This document shows positions 11,743 to 22,711 of a stretch of 64,000 nt of DNA, in pieces. Origin of the DNA: Mugil cephalus (lineage: Eukaryota > Chordata > Actinopteri > Mugiliformes > Mugilidae). The stretch lies in NCBI RefSeq assembly GCF_022458985.1, contig NC_061770.1, positions 33,089,599 through 33,153,598 on the forward strand, given 5' to 3'. The first letter of the stretch is position 1. Every line of letters starts with the position of its first letter. The position numbers and the translations under genes were made by a program. Under the pieces are notes generated by a model. It had not been told where the DNA came from and did not search any database. It saw nothing but the letters and a program-made list of their open reading frames with translations.

Positions 11743-13348
11743 CAGTGGGGGAAATAAGTATTTGATCCCCTGCTGAATTTGTAAGTTTGCCCACTTCCAT
11801 AGAAATGATCAGACTCTGGTTTTTATGGTTGTTTACTGGTTATGGGTATAGACAGAATATCAGTCGAAAATGCATAAAAAACACACAATCTAAAAGTTAT
11901 AAATTGTTATGTATTTTATTAAGGGAAATAAGTATTTGATCCCCAAGCACAACACAAGTCAGTACTTTGTAGAGAAACCTTTGTTGGCAAGCACAGCGAT
12001 GAGACGTTTCTTGTAGTTGGTCACCAGGTTTGCACACAGCGCAGGAGGGATTTTGGCCCATTCATCTTTACAGACAGTCTCTAAATCCTTCAAGTTTCTT
12101 GGCTGCCTCTTGGAAACTCGGAGCTTCAGCTCCCTCCACAGGTTTTCGATCGGGTTAAGGTCTGGAGACTGACTAGGCCACTCCATGACCTTAATATGCT
12201 TCTTCTTGAGCCACTCCTTTGTTGTCCTGGCAGTATGTTTTGGGTCATTGTCATGTTGGAAAACCCACCCACGAGGCATCTTCAGTGTTCTTGCTGAGGA
12301 AAGAAGGTTTTTGTCCAAGATGTTACAGTACATGGCTGCATTCATTGGCCCCATAATGCAGTGGAGTTGCCCTGTACCCTTTGCTGAAAAAAAGCCCCAA
12401 AACATGATGTTTCCACCTCCATGCTTAACCGTGGGTATGGTGTTCTTTGGGTCATACTCACGTTTTTTCATCCTCCAAACACGGCGGGTCGAGTTAATGC
12501 CAAATAGCTCAACTTTGGTTTCGTCAGACCACAGCACTTTCTCCCAAGCCTTCTCTGAGTCATTTAGATGTTCACTGGCAAACTTAAGGCGGGCCTGTAC
12601 ATGTGCCTTCTTGAGCAGGGGGACCTTGCGGGCACTGCAAGAGTTCAATCCATAACGGCGCAGTGTGTTGCCAACTGTTTTCTTGGTGACGGAGGTCCCA
12701 ACTGCTTCCAGATCATTTACAAGCTCCTGCCGTGTTGTTTTAGGCTGCTCCCTCACCTTTCTCATCATCATCCTCACTCCATGAGGCGAGATTTTGCGGG
12801 GAGCTCCAGACCGAGGACAGTTGATGGTCCTTTTATGGGTCTTCCACTTGCGAATAATGGCACCAATAGTTGTCACCTTCTCACCAAGCCTTTTGCTGAT
12901 GGTTTTGTAACCTATACCAGCCTTGTGCAGGTCTACAATCTTGTCCCTGACATCTTTTGACAGCTCTTTGGTCTTGCCCATGGTGCTGTAGAAGTTGGAA
13001 TGTAAGAAACTGATTCTTAGAGCAGGTGTGCTTTATATACATGACGAGTTAAGATCAGGAGTATTGGTAATTAGTTGACTGAGCACAGCTGTGTGCCACA
13101 TGCGCACCAGCCAATCTGTAGGAGCCTGAATTCTAAGTGAATTGTTGGGGATCAAATACTTATTTCCCTTAATAAAATACATAACAATTTATAACTTTTA
13201 GATTGTGTGTTTTTTATGCATTTTCGATTGATATTCTGTCTATACCCATAACCAGTAAACAACCATAAAAACCAGAGTCTGATCATTTCTATGGAAGTGG
13301 GCAAAATTACAAATTCAGCAGGGGATCAAATACTTATTTCCCCCACTG
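11743..13348 (-). mobile_element. Tc1/mariner transposon, complete
   Basis: The 1606-bp element is flanked by TA at 11741-11742 and 13349-13350. The inverted repeats are 202 bp (11743-11944 and 13147-13348) with only about two mismatches. Each carries two direct copies of a gggaaataagtatttgatcc box, the IR/DR layout. Block A' has the uninterrupted site ggaaatatatacaag at 25211-25225, so the element jumped into A after the duplication. The ends resemble fish Tc1 elements of the Passport type from memory; the family name is not verified. Confidence 0.95.
11959..12981 (-). CDS. Tc1 transposase, 340 aa, apparently intact
   Basis: It starts at ATG 12979-12981 and is full length for a Tc1 transposase. 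The N-terminus holds a paired-like DNA-binding region (two helix-turn-helix segments, about 1-110) with a basic GAPRK hook. The catalytic triad is visible: Asp in WSDET, Asp in QHDNDPKH and Glu in NPIENLW, with 34 residues between the last two (DD34E). No frameshift or stop was found. The enzyme cuts and pastes the element at TA dinucleotides. Near-identical inverted repeats, an intact frame and an empty site in the sister block all suggest recent activity. Confidence 0.95.
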   Translation of the reverse strand: MGKTKELSKDVRDKIVDLHKAGIGYKTISKRLGEKVTTIGAIIRKWKTHKRTINCPRSGAPRKISPHGVRMMMRKVREQPKTTRQELVNDLEAVGTSVTKKTVGNTLRRYGLNSCSARKVPLLKKAHVQARLKFASEHLNDSEKAWEKVLWSDETKVELFGINSTRRVWRMKKREYDPKNTIPTVKHGGGNIMFWGFFSAKGTGQLHCIMGPMNAAMYCNILDKNLLSSARTLKMPRGWVFQHDNDPKHTARTTKEWLKKKHIKVMEWPSQSPDLNPIENLWRELKLRVSKRQPRNLKDLETVCKDEWAKIPPALCANLVTNYKKRLIAVLANKGFSTKY

Positions 13349-13350
13349 TA

Positions 13351-13690
13351 TATACAAGTGTGTGAAAATAATGAAGTTATGCATGTGTTATTGCACAATC
13401 TCAGGGTCAGTATAGTTATAAACATGGATTATTGCACATAGTAAGTCCAGAGTCCCCTAACATGCAGGGAATGTGTACTGGTATATGAGATGAGGTGAAC
13501 ATGAATTATTGCACATTCATGAATTATTGCACATTAAATAAATAGTATGGGTTCTACACCCTCAGAGAGAGGAGTTGTACAGGCTAATGGCCACCGGCAG
13601 GAATGATTTCCTGTGGCTCTGTGGTGCATTGTGGTGTGATAAGTCTGGTGCTGAATGAACTCCTGTGTCTGGCCAGTACGTCATAACACC
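13351..13690 (-). mobile_element. LINE 3'-end remnant
   Basis: On the minus strand about 13568-13650 encodes a C-terminal motif KSFLPVAISLYNSSL ending in a stop, typical of the last residues of fish L2/Rex-type reverse transcriptase proteins, followed by a 3' UTR with repeated attattgcacat words. The rest of the LINE is absent. The A' copy is at 25216-25560. Confidence 0.6.
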
Positions 13691-13753
13691 AGAGATAAAT
13701 AAAACAAATACAATTATTTAAGTTTAATATCATCTTAAAAACAAGGTAGAGGC

Positions 13754-13758
<5 letters not shown>

Positions 13759-13790
<32 letters not shown>
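13759..13790. repeat. (TG)16 microsatellite
   Basis: A pure dinucleotide run; the A' equivalent at 25621-25654 has 17 units. Confidence 0.95.
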
Positions 13791-13796
<6 letters not shown>

Positions 13797-13894
13797 AATA
13801 AAATAAGATAGAATCAGAAGTGTTATGATTACACACAGACCAGTCATTTAATAAGTTTGCATATTTACCAGGTAGGTTCACAGGAACCTGGATG

Positions 13895-14780
13895 ACATTT
13901 ACCGGATGACTTGCATACAAAACACACACTGTGAGTCACTGTGTGTGACACCACCTCCATCGGGGGGGCTCAGGCAGACCCAAGTCAACTGTCTGACCAT
14001 GATAGGCCAGCTCCATATCATCAGGTCATAGCTCCTCCTCCCAACCCCAGTTTGGTCAAGATGAACCATGTAGTGCTCTAGATTTTTATATGTTTTTTTT
14101 TTCGTTATAATCTTTCCATTTTCCCGCAGCTTCGTTTTCATGTTCAAAGATTGCTCTTACCATGCTCATCCCAAGACTTTCCTCATCAAGACAGTAGAGA
14201 GACAGTAAGGTTAGACAGGGTAGACAGACACCCATGTAAATTAACTAACTCCAGTGCAATTGTAATTTGCCTGGCTGGCATCAGCTCCTTTTGAAGGAAC
14301 GGGGTAAGCAAATATCTCACCCCTGTACATATTAAGGGCTTTCAAAAGAAAGCCACGGTGACATACAGCGACCTCCATCCCTTCTTGGTCTAATAGCAAA
14401 TCTTGGATCTCTCTCTCACAGATTCCCCCCACACCCCTTTTCCCAGTGTCTGTGACATAGACAACAAATGTAAATTAAATGAAAGTGGTGTCAGCTATAC
14501 GGGCCATTGTTTCTCTTGTGATACCACTATTTTGTGACATTATATATTTTCAATATATACAACAATTTACGCAAATTACCTGCAGCTGAGGCTCAGAGTC
14601 ACACACCATGCCTGCCCCTGGGCTTTTGTTGTGTAGTCTCAGGAGTATACCTGATTCCTGATCTGAGATGCGTGTTGATAAAAGTCTGGTCAAACTGGTG
14701 TGGTTAAAGGTACTAGAAGTAAAAACATGTGAGTAATTAAAGCAAACCCCAACATCTATGAATTGAGGCATCTATACACT
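13895..14780 (-). pseudogene. Degenerate coding fragments, possibly KDZ (Zisupton-type) transposon
   Basis: Three short minus-strand frames lie here (14771-14550, 14432-14241, 14147-13899). The middle one contains GFLLKALNMYRGEIFAYP, which resembles a conserved stretch of KDZ-class transposases as I recall it. The others are unrecognised. An exon-like break (CTGCAG then GTAATT at 14580/14579) and a CACAG acceptor at 14450 are present, but phases do not match, so I do not join them. The segment is duplicated nearly unchanged at 25755-26640. Confidence 0.35.
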
Positions 14781-14999
14781 GACCCGTACAATACTATCCC
14801 CATCTGTATTCCATTTCATCATTTCTACACATCCACACAGGATGTTAAATACAACAGTACAAAATCTTTGGCACTCACATTACCTCTATACACAGTCAAA
14901 CACCCCATAGCTCCAAAACACTAACAAATATGCAGTGAACAAAGTCATGTTCTTTTATCACATTTATTAAATGTTAAATCTAAATCTAAATGTTAAATA

Positions 15000-15224
15000 T
15001 GAATATTAAATGTAGGGAGGCAGTAAACCTCCAAAATAGACGAATTACCAAAACCAAACAATATACAAACCAACCTAACTGAGAAATTACCAAAAGGAAA
15101 TTAATCAGAAAATAAATAAACTACACACCTTGGCAAGTTTACATTAAAACACTAACACATTCACACACCCACACACAGTTCGAACAGGGGGCTAAGAGTT
15201 GTGCGTCCACCCTAGCGACAGCAG

Positions 15225-15264
<40 letters not shown>

Positions 15265-15470
15265 CACAGCCTGTGTGGGAACAGGGTCAGTAGCAGAGAG
15301 TAAGTTGGCTCGAGTCAGTCGACGGGAACCAGAAACAGGCCAGTGAAGCAAGAGGAGGCGGAGGTGGAGTATCAGTGCAAAGTAACAGTGACGAAGTAGC
15401 CATGGCTAAATGGCCGGGTTTACTCAGGGCTCTTCAGCTTAGCTTTAGTGTAGATAAAGTCCAGTTCACA
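15000..15470 (-). repeat. LTR-like sequence downstream of the integrase remnant
   Basis: The sequence is distantly similar to the middle of the solo LTR (about 16590-17120): both share a CCCGGC..TTAGCCA.GGCT segment, a CA-rich part and an AT-rich part with aataaataaa words in the same order. It is best read as remains of the 3' LTR of the Gypsy element. It contains (CA)18 at 15226-15262. Confidence 0.45.
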
Positions 15471-15471
15471 G

Positions 15472-15870
15472 TTAGTTTGTGCCCCAGCAGACACAGAATT
15501 CGACTGAACGGCTAAGGGCCCAGCCAGCAGCAGCCATCCCGACTATGCCTTGAAGCAGCATTCGATGTACCTGCTTGACCTTAGCAAGGTCATCCTCTGG
15601 TGCAATTGTATACACCACATCATTGCCAGGAGGAGCTTTAATCACCTGATACACCACAGGATTCCACCTGTGCTGGATCTTATGACGGTCCTTCCAGCCA
15701 AACTCCTTTAGCCGAACTAACTGACCCACAACAAGTGGCTCTGACCAGACAGACTGATGGTGATTTTCCATCAGACGTTGGGCAGTTTTCCTCAACCTGT
15801 CCTTGACACCTTCAAAAGCCCAGATCCAGTCATTTACGGTCCCATCAACAGGGTCCTGCACCCTTCCCTG
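15472..15870 (-). pseudogene. Ty3/Gypsy integrase C-terminal fragment
   Basis: It begins GRVQDPVDGTV and ends shortly after KVKQVHRMLLQ, with a chromo/SH3-like stretch (VGQLVRLKEFG, HKIQHRWNPVVYQV) typical of Gypsy integrase tails. It continues the core fragment at 17646-18370, from which it is separated by the solo LTR. The direct repeat CCTG at 15867-15870 marks the insertion point. Confidence 0.75.
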
Positions 15871-17645
15871 TGTGGCAACACGAGGGATAATTTACTCAGT
15901 TATGTCTCAAAACTCTTTTCTCTTTTGTATACAACCGACAACGCCACCTTGGGTTAGGGCCCAAGGACCCGTATTAAAGGTCAATTACCAACTATTACAA
16001 AAGGACACAGGTTCGTTCAATCAGGGAGAATAGGAGACGGAGTTCAATTATCACATACAAAAACTTTATTTTGGCACTCTAAAATAAACAAGGCATGGGA
16101 CGAAATGAAAATAATAAAAAAAACAGAGCCAACTGAGAAAAAGGATACGAGCTGGGGCTTACCGGCTGGAGGAGGAACCAACGTGGGGAGTGACGTCCAC
16201 AATAAAAATGAAAAGGGGGGGCACCCCACTCACACAACCAAAAAAAACGTGAGGAGCGCACAAAATGAGCAGGGACCACCACACACACACACACACAGGG
16301 GACCAACACCACCCGGGGAAGAACCACCACCACCGTCCACCTCCAGCTCTAGGGAAAATAAAGCACAGTTAACAGGGCTCACAATTAAAGGAAAACAAAC
16401 AATATCCCACAATATAAACGAATTAAAGAATAATCAATTAATACACTAAGGAATAATACAATTAGATTAATCAAAAATCAAACAAATTAACAAAGAGATT
16501 AAAGAGTCTCTGGCCAGAGATATCTACTCAACCGTAATCGTAACTAATCCATTTCTGACAAGTAACTGAGGGCTGAAATTAAGAAGTTTTCCCCCCAAAT
16601 AGAACGTAAATAATTACAATAAACTCCCAAAATGACACCTTACTCAAGCAAAGCAAACCACTTAACCAAAAAATAAATAACCACAATAAACTTTACTATT
16701 AATCAGAAAAAGAAACAAAATATAAATAAATGAATAAACAAAATTACACCACACCTTGAGAATTACATTTAAAACGCACACACACGTAAGCACTCACGCA
16801 CACACGTGGGCACTCACGCACACACGCAAACACTCACGCACACACGCAATCCAAACTAGGGGCTGAGGGTCCGGACTGGGCTCGTAATGTCCAGCACAAG
16901 CGGTAGCCACACACCCACGAACGCGCACCGCCACACGTGCAATAGCAGCAGAAAACCTGGGCCAGCAGCGTGAAGCAGGTCGACCCAAAACGGCTGTCAA
17001 GAACCCAAAGTCAGGAGCAGCGAAATAACAGGAACAACGAAGTAGCAGTAGCAAGGTAGCAGTAGCGAAGTGGCGAGGCAGCCGTGGCTAATCAGCCGGG
17101 ATTATTCAGTACCAGTCTTACTCTGCTTGGCGTCCAAACTACCGGCCTTTTATCCGGTCGGTTTCGGTCTCTACCAAAAAGGGAGAGGGGTGAAGAGGGT
17201 CGACGTAGCGGCGGGGGACAGCCACCACAACACCAACAACCAGCACTGTTAGAGGGAGAGGAGTGGAGAAAGGAGGAGGCTCAACACCTGGCCAAGACAA
17301 TTAGCAGCAGCAGCAGCACACCGCAACTCACCTAAACGCCAGTGATAGCGACCCCAGTGCCCTGCCAGGACCGCGTCAAGGATGCCGGATCTATCGGAAA
17401 GGTTATGTTTGAATTAACTGACACTAACAAGTGTGCACTTTTACCGGCATGCTAATGCGTGGCTACCTGTCCGATGCAGTGAGCAGCGGGGACAACCTGG
17501 AAGTGGGCGGGCCGACGAGGCAGGAAGCGAGAGGACAGGGGGAGAAACCTCTCCTACTTTTATCCTCTCTGTGTGACTAATGATTGGCCAGAGAGGGCAG
17601 GGTGAACCGGAAGTATTCAAGACAGTGGTGCCTCATACCACTACA
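15871..17645 (-). mobile_element. Solo LTR, 1775 bp, inserted into integrase
   Basis: The ends are TG...CA (plus strand tgtggcaaca...accactaca) and both sides carry CCTG (15867-15870 and 17646-17649), a 4-bp target duplication. Read on the minus strand it has a CCAAT-like CCAATCA, TATA-like boxes (GGATAAAAG), a splice-donor-like AGGTGAGT (about 17335) and an AATAAA near 16067. No protein domain is present. This fits a solo LTR left by LTR-LTR recombination. It is distantly related to LTR remains of the element it interrupts. Confidence 0.8.
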
Positions 17646-18370
17646 CCTGCAAGAAATCAACAGGGAGCCTTGCCTCACGACCAAACATGAGGAAAAATGG
17701 TGATTCCTCAGTGGATTGATGTGGTGTGGTATTATAAGCATATAATACCTGAGATAGACAAAAGTGCCAATCACGCTTTCAAGAGGGAGGCAAAGTGTGC
17801 AGCAAATCATGAAGTGTGCGATTGAAACACTCGCACTGAGCGTTACCTGCAAGATAGTACAGTGTGGTGCAGCATTTTTCACAAACCACATAGCTGCTGG
17901 ATGAGTGCACCTTCGAAATTGTAACCCTGATTAGAATGAATGTGTGCCAGAACACCAAATTTTTCAAACCACTCTGTGACAAACACCTGTGCCACTGTAG
18001 CAGCACACTGGTCACAAGTGGGAATGGCAAGAGTGTTGCTGAAAAAAACATTCGTCAACACAAGGACATTTTCCAGTCCATTATGGGTTGGTTCAGGCAG
18101 GGTGAAATCCATCGCCAGGATTTCGTTAGGCTCTGACACAAGCAGATGTCCCATAAAGCTACGAACTGATGGTCCGGAGTCCTTAGCCACTTGGCACCGC
18201 TCACAAGTCTGACATCAGCGCCTCACATCTGACGACATCCCCGGCTAATAGCAACACTGCCTGAGTAATTCCAGAGTCCTGCCCACCCTCTGGTGGCCGT
18301 GATTTTGATGGACCTCTGTGAGGACTTTATCCTTTAAAGCAACTGGCAAAAGCATCTGGCTAAAAACAAT
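17646..18370 (-). pseudogene. Ty3/Gypsy integrase zinc-finger and catalytic core, broken
   Basis: In order on the minus strand: an HHCC zinc-binding region (about 18330-18190) with at least two stop codons, then the RNase H-like core with the first Asp in LAMDFT and a second-Asp motif changed to HSNQG. A frame shift follows near 17890, and the last core motifs are in other frames. Upstream reverse transcriptase and gag are absent. The fragment cannot encode an active integrase. It looks identical in block A' (29980-30705). Confidence 0.8.
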
Positions 18371-18384
18371 TAGCAATAGGAGCT

Positions 18385-18575
18385 CACCATGACTCACCTA
18401 TGGTCCGGTCAGTGGCAGTAAATGAGCCCAACAATATTGCCACCACGGAAATGCCAGATCTATTAAAGAGTGACATTTATGTTAAATAAAACTCTAAGGA
18501 GTGTAAACAACCAGCATGCTAAGGTGCGCATACTTATGTGAGCGTCGAGAGCAGTGACCTGGAAGTGGATGGGCC
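18385..18575 (-). repeat. 5' LTR-like remnant upstream of integrase
   Basis: It shares with the solo LTR (17345-17515) the ordered words CCACTTCCAGG, TTAGCATGC, TAGATC.GGCAT and a final TAGGTGAGT. It is probably part of the 5' LTR of the Gypsy element, fused by deletion directly to the integrase. Confidence 0.45.
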
Positions 18576-18599
18576 GAAGGGACAGGGATCTCCTGGTTG

Positions 18600-19300
18600 G
18601 ATTCATTCAGGAGCTGTTTTCTACTGTAGTTCACCAGACTTTTAGAAACATGAGGTTCTGGATCCAGACACCGTCCAAAACCAACCTGCACCACCAACCG
18701 CTTCACGTTTCAAACAGATTTTCCCCACTCAGTGACACACCTGCTGAGAAACCATCTCTGGTAATTGGCGACGTTATTTTGTGGAACGTGAAGTTAGAGA
18801 ATCCAGCAACTATAGTTAAATACATTCCGGGGGCCAGAGCGGGCGACAAGAAATCTTATCTCAAACTACTGGCTAAGACAAAAGCTAAATATGGTACGAT
18901 TGTTATTTACCTCTGCAGTAATGACCAACGGTTACGCCAATCGGAGGTCACTACACTTAATGGTGAATCGGTGTGTAAGTTTGCAAAAACCATGTCGGAC
19001 TCTGTAGTTTTCTCTGGACCCCTGCCCAATCTGACCAGTGATGATATGTTTAGTCGCATGTCATGATTCCACCGCTGGTTATCTCGGGGGTGTCCAGCCA
19101 ACGACGTGGCCTATGTTGATAATTGGAACTCTTTCCGGGGAAAGCCTGGTCTGATTAGACGAGATGGAGTTCACCCCACCTTGGCGGGTGCTTCTCTTAT
19201 CTCTAGGAATTTAAATTTAAACCCCCAACACCATGACAACCCAGAGTTCAGCCCAGATGGCAGAGCTGCAGTCTTACACGGTTCTCTTCCACTTCTCTAG
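18600..19300 (+). pseudogene. L2 LINE ORF1-type SGNH esterase remnant
   Basis: The plus-strand frame carries RFSPLSDTPAEKPSLVIGD, a GARAGD block, a CSNDQRLRQSEV block and, beyond an in-frame TGA at about 19065, RRDGVHPTLAGASLISRN. These are the blocks of the SGNH hydrolase (esterase) domain found in ORF1 of CR1/L2 LINEs. The GDS nucleophile position reads GDVIL, so the catalytic serine is missing; the terminal Asp-His (DGVHP) remains. The same substitution and the same stop occur in A', so decay came before the duplication. Confidence 0.7.
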
Positions 19301-19479
19301 TACTGTCTCACACCCATATGTAACCCTTTAAATATATTGGGCTACATAAATAAATTAGAAAAGGAAAGGAAAGGAAATGAATGTTCTATTCATTGTTTAG
19401 TTTAATAAGAAAACTGCATGTACGGTCTCGTCTAGTAACAATGTTTCCCATGTTTTTCTGTCCCCTGAATGCATCAGGT

Positions 19480-19674
19480 CAGATCGGCCAATCAGAACTG
19501 TAAACACAGTGTAGCCCCGCCCACCATTTTGTTTGAGTGTGAGTGAGCGTCTATTCAGAGACAGAGAGCATCAAGTCGGAGCAGAGTTTTGTAAAGTGAG
19601 CGAAGTGAAAGAAAGGAAGAAAAATGAGATAACTTCATTGAAAACAAAGTCTACTGAAGGCAAACAAGTTGTCG
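19480..19674 (+). promoter_or_regulatory. Promoter-like block with possible first exon
   Basis: A CCAAT box (19488-19492), a GC box CCCCGCCC (19515-19522) and a purine-rich exon-like stretch end in a strong donor GTCG/GTGAGT (GT at 19675-19676). The same arrangement is at 31822-32008. It sits between L2 ORF1 and ORF2 remnants. No downstream coding exon could be linked. Confidence 0.3.
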
Positions 19675-19789
19675 GTGAGTGTTTGCTAAAAAGAAAGTAA
19701 AAGAAAGTGAGTTAATGATATGGTAGATGTGGTAACTGCTGTCTGCTGAATTCTCTGAGTTTCTGTGATTTAGTGCTTAGAACAGATTA

Positions 19790-20190
19790 AGTAATTATAG
19801 TAGGTGACTTTAACATCCATGTTGATATTAACAGTGACCGTCTTAGCTCTTCATTTATGTCATTATTAAATTCAATTGGCTTGTCGCAGAATGTAAATGG
19901 ATCAACTCACTGTTTCAATCACACCTTAGATCTTGTCCTAACTTATGGCATAGAAACTGAAGGTCTGACAATATATTCTCATAACCCTCTTTTGAGAATA
20001 TTACTCCAGTTTTAGCTTCTCTTTATTGGCTCCCCTTTAAAATCCATACTTGAATTTAAAATCCTCCTCCTTACATACAAGGCCCTGAAAGGCCTAGCTC
20101 CATCATATATGAAAGACCTCATAGTACCATACTGTCCCAACAGATCACTACGATCTCTAAGTGCAGGTCTGCTTGTGGTTCCTAGAGGTT
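19790..20190 (+). pseudogene. L2 LINE ORF2 remnant (endonuclease end fused to reverse transcriptase tail)
   Basis: It reads VGDFNIHVDINSDR and a TLDLVL block of an apurinic-type endonuclease, then, after a large internal deletion, LEFKILLLTYKALKGLAPSY and LSAGLLVVPR from the C-terminus of ORF2. The reverse transcriptase core is gone. The block A copy stops at about 20190, where the duplication junction lies. Confidence 0.7.
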
Positions 20191-20475
20191 GTCTGCTTGT
20201 TAGAGAAGATCTGGATGAAAGATTTTCAAGACACACTAAGTCTAAAACTAAAAGTTCCACCTGATGGTGGCGCTAGAGGAACGGTCGTATCATCACCAAA
20301 ACCAGTAGGGTCCTTGTGGTCATTAATGTTGTCACTAAATCTGAGAAGATTTGTATGAAGACTTTACAAAGCACATTCATTCTAATTTAGACGTGTGGCC
20401 TGATGGTGGCGCTAGAGGAAAGGTCAACCCACTGGTAGGTTTCATTATCAAGGGCTTATTTGCGATAATTGAGAA
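20190..20475. repeat. Junction sequence between blocks A and A'
   Basis: About 20190-20395 matches 62500-62300 inverted (gttgtctgcttgttagagaag; two copies of a gatggtggcgctagaggaa word). About 20385-20465 matches 6830-6905. The duplication boundary therefore consists of sequence shared with the left and right arms of the large inverted repeat. Confidence 0.65.
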
Positions 20476-21353
20476 AAAAGAAAGAAAATAAGACATTTAT
20501 TTATCATAACACATCCACCACATTAGAGAATATTCCCTCTGATGCAGCAAAGATGGCGCCCATGATTTGAATTGGCCAGACTCTCTCTAAAAACTGTTAT
20601 TTACTGCCTCGTACTGGTCAGAGGTTCTTACTGCAGTTTCATTGTGCTCATAATAGAACAGTCACTGGTTCATTTTTTGATGAACTTCTGAATCGATGTG
20701 TCTGGAAATAACATGAGTATAACAGTATTATATTGATTTCATGTTATATTCATTAGGTATGTTTTTATTGTGGTACATGTTACCATAGTTTAACTCTGTT
20801 AACTGAATTGTATATTTTTTGTCAGGTTTCATTTTTTCAGAAAAGCATCAAGTCTTAATATATTAAAATACCAGAGAAGTCAAGGTTGTGTGTTTATTGG
20901 AGGACGTGGGATTGTTAACTGTGCAGTCAACTCTCTGCCAGGGCAACACAATCATTCTCTAAAAGTCTCTTTATATTCAGTTGAAAGTCATCTATCTGTC
21001 ACCATGTGGCCAGTGTGTTTGTTATTTGTGTTAAAGTAAGAGTCCACTTCTCAACACATGTGTCTCAGCCATAATCCAGATGTTTATTTGAATTTAATCA
21101 TTGACTCAGTTTCTATGACAACATGAACTCTGGATGTTTGAATCCATCCAAAGAAAAGAGACTTGTTTAGTTTAAAAGTTGTCAAATGTGTTGGAGGAAC
21201 ACAGTGAAAACAGATTAAAGCTGAACGCACCACATAATTTCCCAGCTTCTAAATGTGATCTGATCACCCTGACAACATGTGATGAAGTCAAACTGAGGAC
21301 AAAGTGAGTTGAGGAGCTTTAACCTCCACTACATCCCTGGTTAGCAGGATGAA

Positions 21354-21775
21354 GGCGCCCTCTTGTGGTCTTCATCACATTTCACAACAAATCAGATTTG
21401 TAGCTGAAGGAGCCTTGGATGAGTGGTGGGACGTCTTCAAGAGACATTGAACTAAGACAAGTTTTTAATATGTGATGTTGATGTTAGCAAAGCAGCAGAT
21501 GATGGAGAAAAACAGAATTAAATCATCTGTGTTTTCTAAAAAGCTTCTGCACAAAAACACAATCTGTAACTACTGACTCACTCTGACAGTCTAGAATATT
21601 GTTTGAAATGATTCTTTAAATCAGAGGTCCTCATTTACCAGGTCATGGACCAGAACCAGACAACAAACCATTTACTACTGGACCATGAGGAGACAATATG
21701 ATCCTGGAATCTCCCTGAATGATCAACACATCATTGGAGGTTATCTGTGCTGCAGACTCACCACCAGGGGGCGCT
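21354..21775. promoter_or_regulatory. Divergent pair of CTCF-like motifs
   Basis: A reverse motif at 21354-21368 and a forward CCACCAGGGGGCGCT at 21761-21775 repeat the pair seen in block A. Confidence 0.35.
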
Positions 21776-22711
21776 CACTGACCAGAGATGTCCAGTTGAC
21801 TCCATTATAACCACATTTATTAAACTTAAATCAATGACACAATGTAATTATTCATTCAGGAATATTAGAGGTTAATTTTTAAAAAAAAATAGTCAAAGTT
21901 ATTATTTGTCATTGGTTAAGTATCGGGCCTATGTACAAAATGTTTTTTTTATTTTATAAGTTTTAGTGCTTGTGTTAGTGTGTGTGTATATGTGTGTTGT
22001 TGAACTTTCTACATACTGAGGGTGGGTGTGAGTTTTTAACCAACGAGGCTGTTTGAGGGTTTTTATTGTAAAGTTTCCAACCAGAGTTAGAGTTAAAGCT
22101 TGAAATGTGACTGTAATTCAGGTAAAACAATTAAATATAACAACATTTTTAAACCCTGGAGGGTGAAATTAAGTAAATTTGAACACATTGAGAAATGAAT
22201 AAAGCACCTGCAGCAATACAAAGAAGTCATTTTTATTAACTCAAACCTTTGGCAGCTTTAGTTGATGACAATGTCACAACTTCCCCATCAGTCGACATGT
22301 TAATATGTGTGAAACTCACATTTTTATCAAAGCTCTGTTTTCTATTGGAAATGGTCATTGAGAAGTAAGACACTCTGAGACGTGAGTTTTCCTTGTGTCA
22401 CTTTTATTTCAGGATCAAATACAGATTTCAACTGATCACACAGAGACACAAGTGTGTTTTCATCATCAACATTTGAATTTACTGGAGAGTCCAGATAAAC
22501 AAATAGGTCAGCACAAAGCAGAGCTAGCTGTTATTCTGTTACTGGTAGTAGGAAAGGACATTCTGGGGACGGAGAGAGAATCGTGTTAGAGGGAGGAAAA
22601 GGAGGGTTTGAAGTTGGAGGAGGAGGTCAGTTTGATGAGAAGCTGAAAGCTGAAAGGAGACGTTGGACTTGGCAGAGTAACAGTGATAGTATGAGCTATA
22701 TATGGACATGT

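Larger units (their letters stand above)
7330..20190. repeat. Segmental duplication block A
   Basis: The block is collinear with 20478-32505 (A'). The order is ENDOD1-like gene, AT-rich interspersed repeat, LINE remnant, TG microsatellite, possible KDZ fragment, LTR material, split integrase, L2 remnant. Main differences are a 1.6-kb Tc1 only in A, a CA minisatellite expanded only in A', and about 190 bp at 22075-22260 missing from A. Homology ends at about 20190 inside the L2 ORF2 remnant. By eye, 17.5-18.7 kb is essentially identical to A', while the first 3 kb is clearly more diverged. Confidence 0.85.

Noticed and set aside
14241..14771. A spliced gene joining the frames at 14771-14580 and 14449-14241
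   Set aside because: Donor and acceptor exist but their phases do not agree, and the duplicate copy is no better.
15871..17645. A protein-coding gene in the GC-richer part, with promoter-like boxes and a splice donor
   Set aside because: The TG...CA ends, target duplication and position inside the integrase show it is a solo LTR, which explains the promoter-like signals.
17577..17891. 104-codon frame overlapping the integrase core
   Set aside because: It is an out-of-frame reading of the degenerate integrase core and the solo LTR end.
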